A stretch of 64,000 bases of DNA. Origin: Lunatibacter salilacus (lineage in GTDB: Bacteria > Bacteroidota > Bacteroidia > Cytophagales > Cyclobacteriaceae). Each line of letters starts with the position of its first letter. Position 1 is the stretch's first letter. Below are positions 26,083 through 34,498 of this stretch, piece after piece. Position numbers and translations under genes: made by a program. The notes under the pieces are model-generated. The model was not told where the DNA came from, did not search any database, and saw only the letters and a list, made by a program, of their open reading frames with translations. Location: the NCBI RefSeq assembly GCF_009797935.1, contig NZ_VOLC01000022.1:1-64000 (forward strand), in the 5' to 3' direction.

Positions 26083-27021
26083 ATGAAAAAGAGCTCAATA
26101 ATATACATAATTGTGGTCGTGGTGGTACTTTTTACGATAAGTGACACCGTATTTATACTCGATGAAACCCAACAGGCGATCGTAACCCAATTTGGGAAAC
26201 CAGTGGGAGAACCACGTTCTACTCCAGGCATGAACTTCAAAACACCATTTATTCAAAAAACGCAATTTTTTGACAAAAGGTACCTTGAGTGGGATGGAAA
26301 CAAAAATCAAGTTCCAACTAAAGACAAAAAATTTATCTTCGTGGATACCTATGCCCGGTGGCAGATTACAAATCCACTGCAGTTTTTTATTCGACTAAGG
26401 GACGAACGATCTGCCCAGTCTAGACTGGACGATATTTTGGATGGAGAAACGAGGAATGCCATCGCCAGCAATGAACTCCTCGATATTGTCCGCTCTTCTA
26501 ATCGAGACCCTGAGATAACCGAAGACTTTATGGAAGAGATAGAAGTTCTGGAAGACATCAATGTGGGAAGAGCTGCTATTGAAAAAATTATATTGGAAAA
26601 GGCGAATGAAAGGTGTGCCGACCTTGGCGTAAGAATTTTAGACTTCAGATTTAAGCGTATGAATTACGTGGATGATGTCCGGGATCGGGTATATGACCGG
26701 ATGATCAGTGAACGAAACCGGATCGCCGATCAATTCCGTTCGGAGGGGCAGGGTGAAGCACGGGTGATAGAAGGAAACAAAGAGCGCGACCTCGCTCTCA
26801 TTCAATCTGAAGCCTATCAGAAAGCGGAAGAAATACGTGGAAGAGCGGATGCGGAAGCCTCTGAAATTTATGCATCTGTATTTAACAGAAATAGGCAATC
26901 AATAGATCTGTATCGGTTCTTGAGAACCATGGAAGCATTCGAAAAATCACTAGATGAAAAAACCAGCTTGGTTATATCCTCAGACAGTGAAATGTTCAGA
27001 TACCTTAAGCGCCTTAATTAA
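26083..27021 (+). CDS. hflC: FtsH protease modulator HflC (SPFH/band 7)
   Basis: 312 residues. An N-terminal membrane helix is followed by an SPFH domain (ILDETQQAIVTQFGKPVGEPRSTPGMNFKTPFIQKTQFFDKRYLEWDG ... FVDTYARWQITNPLQFFIRLRD). Next are the typical DVRIKRMNY-like segment (RILDFRFKRMNYVDDVRDRVYDRMISERNRIADQFRSEGQGEA) and a C-terminal helix ending SDSEMFRYLK, as in HflC. It is the partner of hflK upstream. A strong terminator follows. Confidence 0.94.
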   Translation: MKKSSIIYIIVVVVVLFTISDTVFILDETQQAIVTQFGKPVGEPRSTPGMNFKTPFIQKTQFFDKRYLEWDGNKNQVPTKDKKFIFVDTYARWQITNPLQFFIRLRDERSAQSRLDDILDGETRNAIASNELLDIVRSSNRDPEITEDFMEEIEVLEDINVGRAAIEKIILEKANERCADLGVRILDFRFKRMNYVDDVRDRVYDRMISERNRIADQFRSEGQGEARVIEGNKERDLALIQSEAYQKAEEIRGRADAEASEIYASVFNRNRQSIDLYRFLRTMEAFEKSLDEKTSLVISSDSEMFRYLKRLN

Positions 27022-27045
27022 TTCAAATGTCCCTTGCGGAAAAAT

Positions 27046-27092
27046 GGTATCCGGCCATTCATCTGGCCGGATACCTTTAATCTTGTTTTTTT
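27046..27092 (+). terminator. Rho-independent terminator of hflKC
   Basis: A perfect 12-bp stem, ggtatccggcca/tggccggatacc, with a six-base loop, followed by tttaatcttgttttttt, 24 bases behind the hflC stop. Confidence 0.92.
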
Positions 27093-27098
27093 ACCAGT

Positions 27099-27551
27099 AT
27101 GCGAATCACTATCTCGACTACAGTAAGCCAGCATTTTCTAAAAGTAAAAGAAGGCTTCAACCAAGACCTCTTTAGTTTGCTAAGCCCGCCGTTTCCTCCG
27201 GTAAAGCTGTTGCGCTTTGATGGTTCGGAAAAAGGAGATATCGTCAGCCTTGAATTGAATTTTCTTTTTTTTAAGCAAACATGGACTAGTGAAATCATTG
27301 AAGACCATACCAATGAATCGGAATTCTATTTTGTAGATAAGGGGATAAAGCTTCCGTTTTTTCTTGGATTTTGGCAACATACACATCGCCTAATTAACAG
27401 GGGTAGCACTGTGACTGAAATAAAGGATGAGATTAACTACCAAGGCTCCAACTTCATCTTAACCCCATTGCTATACCCTATCCTATATTTTCAATTCCTC
27501 TATCGGAAACCAATCTACCGACGCACCTTCTCTAACAAGCCGATTAAATAA
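27099..27551 (+). CDS. SRPBCC-like (START-fold) ligand-binding protein
   Basis: 150 residues. The pattern suits the SRPBCC/polyketide-cyclase-like fold as found in many uncharacterised Bacteroidota proteins. It has an opening strand MRITISTTVSQHFLKVKEGFNQDLFSLLSPPFPPVKLLRFDGSEKGDIVSLEL. A central W-T-S-x-I strand precedes FYFVDKGIKLPFFLGFWQHTHRLINRG, and a closing long helix lies at FILTPLLYPILYFQFLYRKPIYRR. Ligand unknown. It ends 23 bases before the convergent Fur gene. Confidence 0.7.
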   Translation: MRITISTTVSQHFLKVKEGFNQDLFSLLSPPFPPVKLLRFDGSEKGDIVSLELNFLFFKQTWTSEIIEDHTNESEFYFVDKGIKLPFFLGFWQHTHRLINRGSTVTEIKDEINYQGSNFILTPLLYPILYFQFLYRKPIYRRTFSNKPIK

Positions 27552-27573
27552 ACGGTGTTGAAATACTTGGTTG

Positions 27574-28044
27574 TCAGATCACAATCAAGTTTTCACATTC
27601 TACGATCTTACAATCTCCATAAAGTACAAGGGAGTGGCTGGTTATCGTAGAGACAAACTCCTTTCCCATAGCTTCCTTTATGAGATTAATCCTTTCGTCC
27701 GAAAACTCCTTAATTTTCCTGCATTGATTGCAGACATAGTGATCGTGATGTTTGTAGGTCAATGCCTGTTCATAAAGCGCGACTTTGTCTTTGAACTGAT
27801 GCTTTACAGCAAGCCCGCATTCAACAAGTAGATCAAGAGTATTGTATATGGTCGCTCTGCTAATGGTATAGCCTTTGTTTCTCATAAGCAAAAAGAGGCC
27901 CTCAACATCTATATGTTCATCCTGTGGGAGGGCATACAGCTCGTCAATCACTGAGAACCTCTCAGGGGTTTTGCGGCTTCCCTGACGGAGTAAATAATTT
28001 TCAAAAATCTTTTTTGCTTTTTCAATAAGTGACTTTTCTGCCAT
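27574..28044 (-). CDS. Fur-family metalloregulator
   Basis: 156 residues. The winged helix (about 20-90; QGSRKTPERFSVIDELYAL, FLLMRNKGYTISRATIYNTLDLLVECGLAVKH) is followed by the metal/dimer domain with HHDHYVCNQC and a second cysteine pair CKIVEC. The family controls iron, zinc or peroxide responses. The single-arginine/histidine differences that separate Fur, Zur and PerR cannot be judged safely by eye. A perfect inverted repeat seven bases upstream of the start suggests autoregulation. Confidence 0.92.
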   Translation of the reverse strand: MAEKSLIEKAKKIFENYLLRQGSRKTPERFSVIDELYALPQDEHIDVEGLFLLMRNKGYTISRATIYNTLDLLVECGLAVKHQFKDKVALYEQALTYKHHDHYVCNQCRKIKEFSDERINLIKEAMGKEFVSTITSHSLVLYGDCKIVECENLIVI

Positions 28045-28050
28045 AGTACT

Positions 28051-28063
28051 TTATTCTGAATAA
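28051..28063. promoter_or_regulatory. Inverted repeat in the fur-family leader, candidate operator
   Basis: TTATTC-T-GAATAA, a perfect 6-1-6 palindrome seven bases before the Fur-family start codon. AT-rich palindromes of this shape are typical Fur/PerR boxes. Its position over the ribosome-binding region would block expression when occupied. Confidence 0.6.
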
Positions 28064-28252
28064 TAAATATGCGGTATTTTTTAGAGTTATTCAAATTCGG
28101 CCTTAAATACTCGGGAAAAATCCTCCTTATTTGCTTTAATTCCAAATTAGAACCAAGATAAATGAAATCTTAGGTAAACTTTCCATAGTAATGAATTAGG
28201 ACTCGGATTTATTTTTTATCTTAACGAAATATTGGATTAGCCACTCACGTTT

Positions 28253-29509
28253 ATGCACCCATTCAACCGGTTTTTTATAATTTGTTTTTTCCTATTCCTT
28301 GGAGGTGCTTCCTTTGGCCAGGTTCCGGGCTTTTATATGAAGAAGGAATCTAGGAGGATTAAAATTCCCTTTATAGATTCAAATAGCTTGGTTATTATCC
28401 CTGTTTCAATAAATGGTGGGCCTCCCATCAACTTTTTGTTTGACACAGGTGTTAAGTCTAATATTTTCTTCAGCAAGACAATTGCTGATGAGCTTGGTAT
28501 GAAATATACCCGCAAGCTCAACTTGGTGGGAGCAGATGGTCAGACTGTTTTAAGTGCGTCGGTTTCTCCAAACAACAACTTTGACCTGGGGGAAATTGAA
28601 GGAATTTATCAGGCTATTCTGGTTTTGGATGAAGATTTTTTGGAATTGGAAAAAGTGATTGGAATACCGATCTATGGTGTGATAGGTAATGAATTTTTCA
28701 AAAACAATCCGGTAAAAATCGACTATGACAACGCAGTGGTTTCCTTTTACCGCACATCTGCGCTTAGATGGAGACCTTTTGCCTACCGGTCTATTCCCAT
28801 GGAAATGATAGGTAACAAACCATATATAAATACAACTATTCGTCAGATTGGTGCGGAGGAACTGGAAGCTAAATTGTTGATTGATACAGGTGCAAACCAC
28901 GGCTTGCTATTAAACAGAGAAACTACCGATGCCATCCAATTGCCCCCTCTCACCTTGGAAACGGATCTTGGAAGATCGCTGGGTGGAGATCTTTTTGGCT
29001 TTGTGGGAAGGGTAAGAAGAGTGGATATCAATGGCCTTAAATTTAGAAATGTCATTACATCTTATCCTGACGAGACAGAATTCTCCGGTGTGATTGTAGA
29101 AACAGGCCGTCAAGGTAGCATTGGTTCAGAGCTATTGAACCGGGTTAAATTAATATTGGATTATCCAAGGGAACGGATGCTCTATAAAAAAGGGGCCAAA
29201 TTCAGTGAGCAATTTGACTACGACATGAGTGGGATGATGGTCCGGGTTTTTTCGGCTGAAGAAAAGCGGTTCTATGTAAGTCAGGTTAGGGGAAATTCAC
29301 CCTCAGGCGTTGCCGGCATACAACTTTACGATGAGATCACTGCTATTAATAAGGTGCCTTCTTTTTTTTGGGAGCTAGCGGATGTAACCAAATTACTGCG
29401 TTCGGAGGAGGGGAAGGTAATTACATTGGATATTTTGCGTGGGTCCGGCAATGAAGAAGATCCACCGGAAAGCCTTAGAATTTCGTTTGTTTTGAAAAAA
29501 CAGTTATAA
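28253..29509 (+). CDS. Retropepsin-like aspartic protease with PDZ domain
   Basis: 418 residues. A signal peptide (about 1-22) is followed by two pseudo-symmetric aspartic-protease lobes. The first has FLFDTGVKSNIFFS with D64-T65-G66. The second has LLIDTGANHGLLLN with D211. A PDZ domain (about 335-415; QVRGNSPSGVAGIQLYDEITAINKVPSFFWELADVTKLLRSEEG) closes the protein. The two D-T-G sites in one chain make it a fused single-chain enzyme, exported to periplasm or surface. This architecture is widespread in Bacteroidota; the substrate is unknown. Confidence 0.9.
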   Translation: MHPFNRFFIICFFLFLGGASFGQVPGFYMKKESRRIKIPFIDSNSLVIIPVSINGGPPINFLFDTGVKSNIFFSKTIADELGMKYTRKLNLVGADGQTVLSASVSPNNNFDLGEIEGIYQAILVLDEDFLELEKVIGIPIYGVIGNEFFKNNPVKIDYDNAVVSFYRTSALRWRPFAYRSIPMEMIGNKPYINTTIRQIGAEELEAKLLIDTGANHGLLLNRETTDAIQLPPLTLETDLGRSLGGDLFGFVGRVRRVDINGLKFRNVITSYPDETEFSGVIVETGRQGSIGSELLNRVKLILDYPRERMLYKKGAKFSEQFDYDMSGMMVRVFSAEEKRFYVSQVRGNSPSGVAGIQLYDEITAINKVPSFFWELADVTKLLRSEEGKVITLDILRGSGNEEDPPESLRISFVLKKQL

Positions 29510-29671
29510 ATTTTAAAATCTTATTAAAAATTCCAATTGTATTTGTAAGGTACATTTTTGGGGTTATCAACTGCATCGATCGTAATTATATTTCTTTTAT
29601 ATTTGGGAAAATCTTAACAATAGAATAGCAATTAGCTTTTTCAAGGATTCTGGGTAATTTTGGTGTTGTTC

Positions 29672-31135
29672 ATGGTGGAATTATTTGCTGATGGAATTAG
29701 TAACCTACTGGTCACTTTCAAAAGGGTTGCTAGTAATAACTATGAATGGGTGTGTCTCAGTTCTGATGATCACCAATGGGCCGCAGACATCGACCCAATT
29801 ACAGTACAATCCTCCCTGCAAGAGGTATTTCCTGGTATCCGCAAGCCGTTCTTTGAAGGCATATATGAGGCATTTAAGCTTCGGAAAAATATCTGTACTA
29901 CTCTTGTCTGGAAGCAGGGAATAGAGGTTACCACGCAAATCCAGGGTCATATTATTCTTCAGGCAGACGGTTCAGAGCTTATCACGTCAGCCTTTTTAGT
30001 CATGGACGGTGACTCTCCGGCCCTACGGAGACACGATGTCCCTGAAGATATCGACAATGGATTTCTTGAGTCAGGTCAATTGTACCAAAGTATTGCGAAA
30101 AATTTCCCAAGGGGAACCATCGACGTCTTGGATACCTCACTCCGGTATATATATACTGAGGGGACAGAGTATCGTCTTTTGGATTTGGAGCCGGCCGAGT
30201 TAGTAGGTACTTCCCATCTGGACTTGTATGATGCGAAATATAGAGCGGTCTCACAAAGAAATTTGGAACAGGTGCTTGAAGGTCAAATGGTAACCTATGA
30301 GGTCCAGTATAGAAAACAATTTTATCTGAAAAGCGGCGTCCCTCTTAGAAATGAAAAGGGGAAAATTGACAGAATTCTGTTAGTTCAACAAAATATTACC
30401 GGTTCAAAAAAACTGGAAGCTGAACGGGAAATTCTCATCAAAGATTTGAAGTCCCACAACGAGGAGCTCTTGCGTTTTGCATATATTGTCTCCCATAACC
30501 TAAGAGCGCCAATCGTAAACATCTCTTTGCTTTTAGACCTCTTTAACGAAACAAACCCTGCAGATCCGGAAAACGAAGAGGTAATTGAAAATTTAAAAAT
30601 TTCTACCAACCTACTCCACGCGACGCTGCAGGACCTCATTGAAGTTGTGTCTATCAAAAAACAAAAAATACCCAAGGTAGAGGTGGTCAATTTCAATCTT
30701 TTGCTAAATAATGTGGAAAAAAGTTTATTTAATCAACTAAAAGAATCCGGAATAAAAATCCATAAAGATTTTTCCAGTTTGAACGAGATGAACTATATCT
30801 ATGCACACCTTGAAAACTTTTTCATGAATTTCCTCACTAATTCAGTTAAATATAGACATCCGGACAGAACACCAGAAGTATGGATTTCTACTTATAAACT
30901 AGAAGAATACAGAATTATAGAATATAAAGACAACGGTATAGGATTGGATCTTAAAAGGTACGGAGACCGACTTTTTGGGTTGTATCAGCGCTTTCATAAT
31001 CATGTTGAGGGGAAAGGGCTTGGATTGTACCTCGTACGGGAACAAATTCGAGCAAACGACGGTAAAATTGAAACCGAAAGTTCGGTCGGAGATGGATTGC
31101 TCTTTAGAATCTATTTGCGAAATCTCATTCTATAA
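29672..31135 (+). CDS. PAS-domain sensor histidine kinase
   Basis: About 487 residues from the ATG at 29672 (the longer frame begins with TTG). No membrane helix is evident, so it is a soluble sensor. A PAS-like N-terminal region (about 20-120) is followed by a PAS domain (about 145-255; YTEGTEYRLLDLEPAELVGTSHLDLYDAKYRAVSQRNLEQVLEGQ ... NEKGKIDRILLVQQNITGSKKLEAER). The H box is LLRFAYIVSHNLRAPIVNISLLLDLF, the N box NFLTNSVKYRHPD, and the G boxes YKDNGIGLDLKRYGDRLFGLYQRFHNHVEGKGLGLYLVREQI. No cognate regulator is adjacent. Confidence 0.92.
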   Translation: MVELFADGISNLLVTFKRVASNNYEWVCLSSDDHQWAADIDPITVQSSLQEVFPGIRKPFFEGIYEAFKLRKNICTTLVWKQGIEVTTQIQGHIILQADGSELITSAFLVMDGDSPALRRHDVPEDIDNGFLESGQLYQSIAKNFPRGTIDVLDTSLRYIYTEGTEYRLLDLEPAELVGTSHLDLYDAKYRAVSQRNLEQVLEGQMVTYEVQYRKQFYLKSGVPLRNEKGKIDRILLVQQNITGSKKLEAEREILIKDLKSHNEELLRFAYIVSHNLRAPIVNISLLLDLFNETNPADPENEEVIENLKISTNLLHATLQDLIEVVSIKKQKIPKVEVVNFNLLLNNVEKSLFNQLKESGIKIHKDFSSLNEMNYIYAHLENFFMNFLTNSVKYRHPDRTPEVWISTYKLEEYRIIEYKDNGIGLDLKRYGDRLFGLYQRFHNHVEGKGLGLYLVREQIRANDGKIETESSVGDGLLFRIYLRNLIL

Positions 31136-31151
31136 TATTTTCGGAAAATCT

Positions 31152-31880
31152 CTATTTCTTCAACAGAGATGCAGCCTCTTGGTCTAAGAAAATGGTTACA
31201 TTAGGATGTTTTTGGAGAATGGAAGCCGGCATATCAGTGTGGATGGGTCCTTCAATCATTTTCTTAATAGCCCCAGCCTTATTTTTGCCAAATGCCACCA
31301 TAACTAGTTGTTTTGCCTCCATGATGGACTGAATACCCATGGTGACAGCACGTTTGGGGATACCATCCTTTGAGAGGAAATCTTTGTAATTGGCCTCAAT
31401 TGTTTCTTCAGTGAGATTGGCAATGTGAGTTCTGGAATTGAAAGGAGTGCCAGGTTCATTAAACGCAATATGTCCATTCGTTCCTATTCCGATAAGTTGA
31501 AGATCAATACCCCCCGCTTTCTCTATCATTTCATCGTAAATGCGCGAACCTGCCTCAAGATCTCCCAATCCGGATGGTACATGCGTATTGGATTTATCAA
31601 TGTCCAAGTGGTCAAACAAATGGGTGTCCATAAAATATCGATAACTCTGTTCACTGGAACCGTCAAGCCCTTCATATTCATCCAAGTTAAATGTGGTTAC
31701 CGATTTGTAGCTTGTTTTATTTCTGAGGTGATCCTGTATGAGTAATTGATAGATCCCTTTAGGAGAATTGCCTGTAGAAAAACCCAATACAATTTTTGGA
31801 TTGAGTCGGACAGCTTTGATGAACAATTCAGCTGCGGCAATATTCAAATCTTCCACTGAAGAGAGAGTGGTAATAGTCAT
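31152..31880 (-). CDS. nagB: Glucosamine-6-phosphate deaminase
   Basis: 242 residues. It converts glucosamine-6-phosphate to fructose-6-phosphate and ammonia. Conserved elements are KIVLGFSTGNSPKGIYQLL (phosphate loop), TFNLDEYEGLDGSSEQSYRYFMDTHLFDHL, IDLQLIGIGTNGHIAFNEPGTPFNSRTHIANLT with the catalytic Asp/His, and RAVTMGIQSIMEAKQLVMVAFG. The length fits the short deaminase form without the allosteric tail of the E. coli enzyme. It stands alone and converges with the kinase gene. Confidence 0.95.
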   Translation of the reverse strand: MTITTLSSVEDLNIAAAELFIKAVRLNPKIVLGFSTGNSPKGIYQLLIQDHLRNKTSYKSVTTFNLDEYEGLDGSSEQSYRYFMDTHLFDHLDIDKSNTHVPSGLGDLEAGSRIYDEMIEKAGGIDLQLIGIGTNGHIAFNEPGTPFNSRTHIANLTEETIEANYKDFLSKDGIPKRAVTMGIQSIMEAKQLVMVAFGKNKAGAIKKMIEGPIHTDMPASILQKHPNVTIFLDQEAASLLKK

Positions 31881-32008
31881 AAATTAACCCTTTATGTTAG
31901 CTTTAATTTTAAAGTAATACGCGCATTAATGAAAAACAGGCCAATTTTTCTGCAGAAATTGGAAAATTACGCCATGTTTAACGTTTAAATTTTGATTCAT
32001 TCCTCCCA

Positions 32009-32611
32009 TCATCCCAAAGTAGGCAGACTAAGTTTATATTTCACAGCGACTAACCGAATACTTATGATAAGACTGATTGAAATCAATAAATTAATGTCTC
32101 TTTCCAGACCAAAATGGTTGGCGATAAGGTAAACTATCGCACCCGCGAGGCATGCGGAGGCATAAATTTCTTTACGAAATAAAATGGGTATTTCATTAGT
32201 AAGCGTATCACGGATCACACCACCCATGACTGCGGAAAACATCCCCATAATGGCGGCCACCTCTACACTGAACCCGAGACTAAGAGTCTTTTCTACACCT
32301 AAGACGGTAAAGAAAGCAATTCCCAAGGTGTCAAACAAAAACAACGTCTTTCGGAGTTTGGATACAAAACGGAAAAAAACAAAAGTAACCAATATTCCCG
32401 CTAGGATGGCATATAGGAAATCGACGTTGCCTATCCAAACCAAGGGATGTGCCCCCAGGAGAATGTCGCGCAAACTGCCTCCTCCGATTGCCGTAATAAA
32501 ACCGGTAAATCCAGCACCAAATAAGTCATGGCCTTTATCCTGAATAGCCAATGCACCCGAAATGGAGAAAACAAATGTCCCGATCAATTCAAGTGCGTAC
32601 TGTAAGTCCAT
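32009..32611 (-). CDS. TRIC-type cation channel family (UPF0126) membrane protein
   Basis: 200 residues in two repeats of three membrane helices. The glycine-rich repeat signatures are FVFSISGALAIQDKGHDLFGAGFTGFITAIGGGSLRDILLGAHPLVWIG and FSVEVAAIMGMFSAVMGGVIRDTLTNEIPILFRKEIYASACLAGAIVYL. The GGG-x-x-RD motif of each repeat is characteristic of bacterial TRIC channels (YicG family). It probably conducts monovalent cations across the inner membrane. Confidence 0.92.
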   Translation of the reverse strand: MDLQYALELIGTFVFSISGALAIQDKGHDLFGAGFTGFITAIGGGSLRDILLGAHPLVWIGNVDFLYAILAGILVTFVFFRFVSKLRKTLFLFDTLGIAFFTVLGVEKTLSLGFSVEVAAIMGMFSAVMGGVIRDTLTNEIPILFRKEIYASACLAGAIVYLIANHFGLERDINLLISISLIISIRLVAVKYKLSLPTLG

Positions 32612-32648
32612 CTACGTAACGTAAAGTTTGGCGCAAAGATAGCTTTTT

Positions 32649-33278
32649 TTAGAGGGTAGCCTTACCTTTTTCGAAAACAAAAATTCCCATTGAACGAAGC
32701 CCATGGACCACTACAGATTTTGGGGGTTCGATGTGTCTTAGGCCATATTTTTCAATCATTGATCCTAAAAGTGCTGACGTAAGAACAAACCGTTCACTGC
32801 CATCTGGTAATAAGAAGCGGCTATTGCCGATGCTGGTTGCTTCATCCAATACATTTCCCGCATCAGTACACATACGTAACCAAAAAATTCCGCCCTGCCT
32901 GAGGACACGGATCATTTCTCCAACCATGACCAAGAAGTGGTTTTCATCACGGGCAAAGTGCAAGACTGCGCTACTTAATACCGCATCAAAAGCCGCCGTA
33001 TGAAACATCAGGTTTTCTAAGCCATTTACTTGAAAACGATGAATGTCAAAATCCTTACGGATGGAACTGGCATACATGCGGGCCATCTCTATGGACAATT
33101 TGTCCTGATCAATTCCGAATATCTGAAAGCCTTCTTGGATAAAATAATGCGTGTTTCTCCCCTCACCACATCCAGCGTCCAAGATCTTCATTTCAGGAGT
33201 AAACCTACCTTTTAAAATCTGATCCAGCAGGTAGATATCAATGTTGCCTAGAAGTTTATTTAATTCTCTGAAGTCCAT
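32649..33278 (-). CDS. Class I SAM-dependent methyltransferase
   Basis: 209 residues. Motif I is MKILDAGCGEGRNTHYFIQEGFQIFGIDQDKLSIEMA; motif II/post-I is AAFDAVLSSAVLHFARDENHFLVMVGEMIRVLRQGGIFWLRM. The C terminus is short. Substrate unknown; relatives include tellurite-resistance TehB-like and generic methyltransferases. A start overlap with neighbours is absent, so it is probably transcribed alone or from the barrel gene upstream. Confidence 0.88.
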   Translation of the reverse strand: MDFRELNKLLGNIDIYLLDQILKGRFTPEMKILDAGCGEGRNTHYFIQEGFQIFGIDQDKLSIEMARMYASSIRKDFDIHRFQVNGLENLMFHTAAFDAVLSSAVLHFARDENHFLVMVGEMIRVLRQGGIFWLRMCTDAGNVLDEATSIGNSRFLLPDGSERFVLTSALLGSMIEKYGLRHIEPPKSVVVHGLRSMGIFVFEKGKATL

Positions 33279-33339
33279 GTTCTATTATTGATCTTGAGCG
33301 AAGTAGTTGAGGGATTCCCAAATAGAACGATCCCGTTCC

Positions 33340-34470
33340 TCAAATTACTTCATTCAGCCCAAAATAAAAAGCTCTTTGATCTCCCACACCGATATCCAAC
33401 CTAATATTTATTCCCTCGTCGTTTAACTTATAGCGAAAGCCTACCCCACCACCATATCGGAATCCTTGTATGGAGAATCCTTTGACCGTAGGAGCTACCT
33501 GTCCGGCATTTCCAAAAACCACCAGACCCAAGTTTCTATATACGGGAAGCCGGTATTCTGTTTGATACACCATCGCATGTAGGTCTCGGTATTTTCCCTC
33601 AAAAAACCCCCTCATCCTGTCGCTGCCTCCAATGAGAGAGACGTGTTGGAAGGGTGGGTTTCCCCCCGTAAAACTCAGCCAGGACTGTCCAACTAGGACA
33701 TGTTTTGGCCGCACTTCGATGTATTTTCGTAAATCCAATTGATATTGACTGAACGTGAAATTACTTCCGAAATAGGGTTGGAATGTCATATAGGACAATT
33801 GATGAAATACACCTCTTCCCGGTTGGAATATGTTGTCACGGGTATCGTAGTTCAGCACCAAGCCCAACCCGGAGAGCAACTGTCCGTCGCTTCCGGCAAC
33901 TTCTCCGGAGGCAAGAAGGCCTTGTTCCAATTTTTCATAAATGTCGTCTATTCGAAATTCATAACGCGGTCCCAAATACAGTCCAGGAGCAAGTCGTTTC
34001 TCATAATTGATATGAAAATAGGCATAGCGGGTTGCATATACCTCATCGGTTTGGGGGTTATTTCCTATTCCATAAAAGCGAAAAGGGTAATCAGATAACT
34101 CAAAACGTGTATTAAAGTAGGCACCATTATCCTTCATCCACAAGTTCAACTCAGTAGTGACGAAGGCTTGTTTGTTGAGGGTATAAAGGAAAGTAATTGG
34201 AAAGGAGGATGGGCGGGTAAGTGAATCCTGAGCGTTTGCGGGGCGGAATACTTTTAGCGCACGGATCCCCAAACCCAAATTAGTTTCCGGTGAATAGGTA
34301 ACTGCAGGAATAAAGGTCCAAGAATCTCTGCTGATAAAGTTTATGACTTCATCCGCAAGATCAAATAGACCTTCAATAGTCCCTCCCTTGGGTTTTTCAG
34401 GAACATCCTGAGCCCAAAGCATCCTTCCTGGGGTCATTCCCAGAAGCATAATAAGCGTTACCTTCCACAT
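33340..34470 (-). CDS. BamA/TamA-family outer-membrane barrel protein, no POTRA domains
   Basis: About 376 residues from the ATG at 34470. The signal peptide ends near LWAQ. The rest is a surface-antigen (Omp85-like) barrel: TFIPAVTYSPETNLGLGIRALKVFR, the G-x-G-x-x-x-NYDTRDNIFQPGRGVFHQLSYM strand pair, and GGSDRMRGFFEGKYRDLHAMVYQTEYRLPVYRNLGLVVFGNAGQV (the RGF element), ending RLDIGVGDQRAFYFGLNEVI. POTRA repeats are missing, as in patatin-linked or metallophosphatase-linked barrels. Role unknown. Confidence 0.85.
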   Translation of the reverse strand: MWKVTLIMLLGMTPGRMLWAQDVPEKPKGGTIEGLFDLADEVINFISRDSWTFIPAVTYSPETNLGLGIRALKVFRPANAQDSLTRPSSFPITFLYTLNKQAFVTTELNLWMKDNGAYFNTRFELSDYPFRFYGIGNNPQTDEVYATRYAYFHINYEKRLAPGLYLGPRYEFRIDDIYEKLEQGLLASGEVAGSDGQLLSGLGLVLNYDTRDNIFQPGRGVFHQLSYMTFQPYFGSNFTFSQYQLDLRKYIEVRPKHVLVGQSWLSFTGGNPPFQHVSLIGGSDRMRGFFEGKYRDLHAMVYQTEYRLPVYRNLGLVVFGNAGQVAPTVKGFSIQGFRYGGGVGFRYKLNDEGINIRLDIGVGDQRAFYFGLNEVI

Positions 34471-34498
34471 CAAGGTGCAAAGGTATCACAATCCGGAT

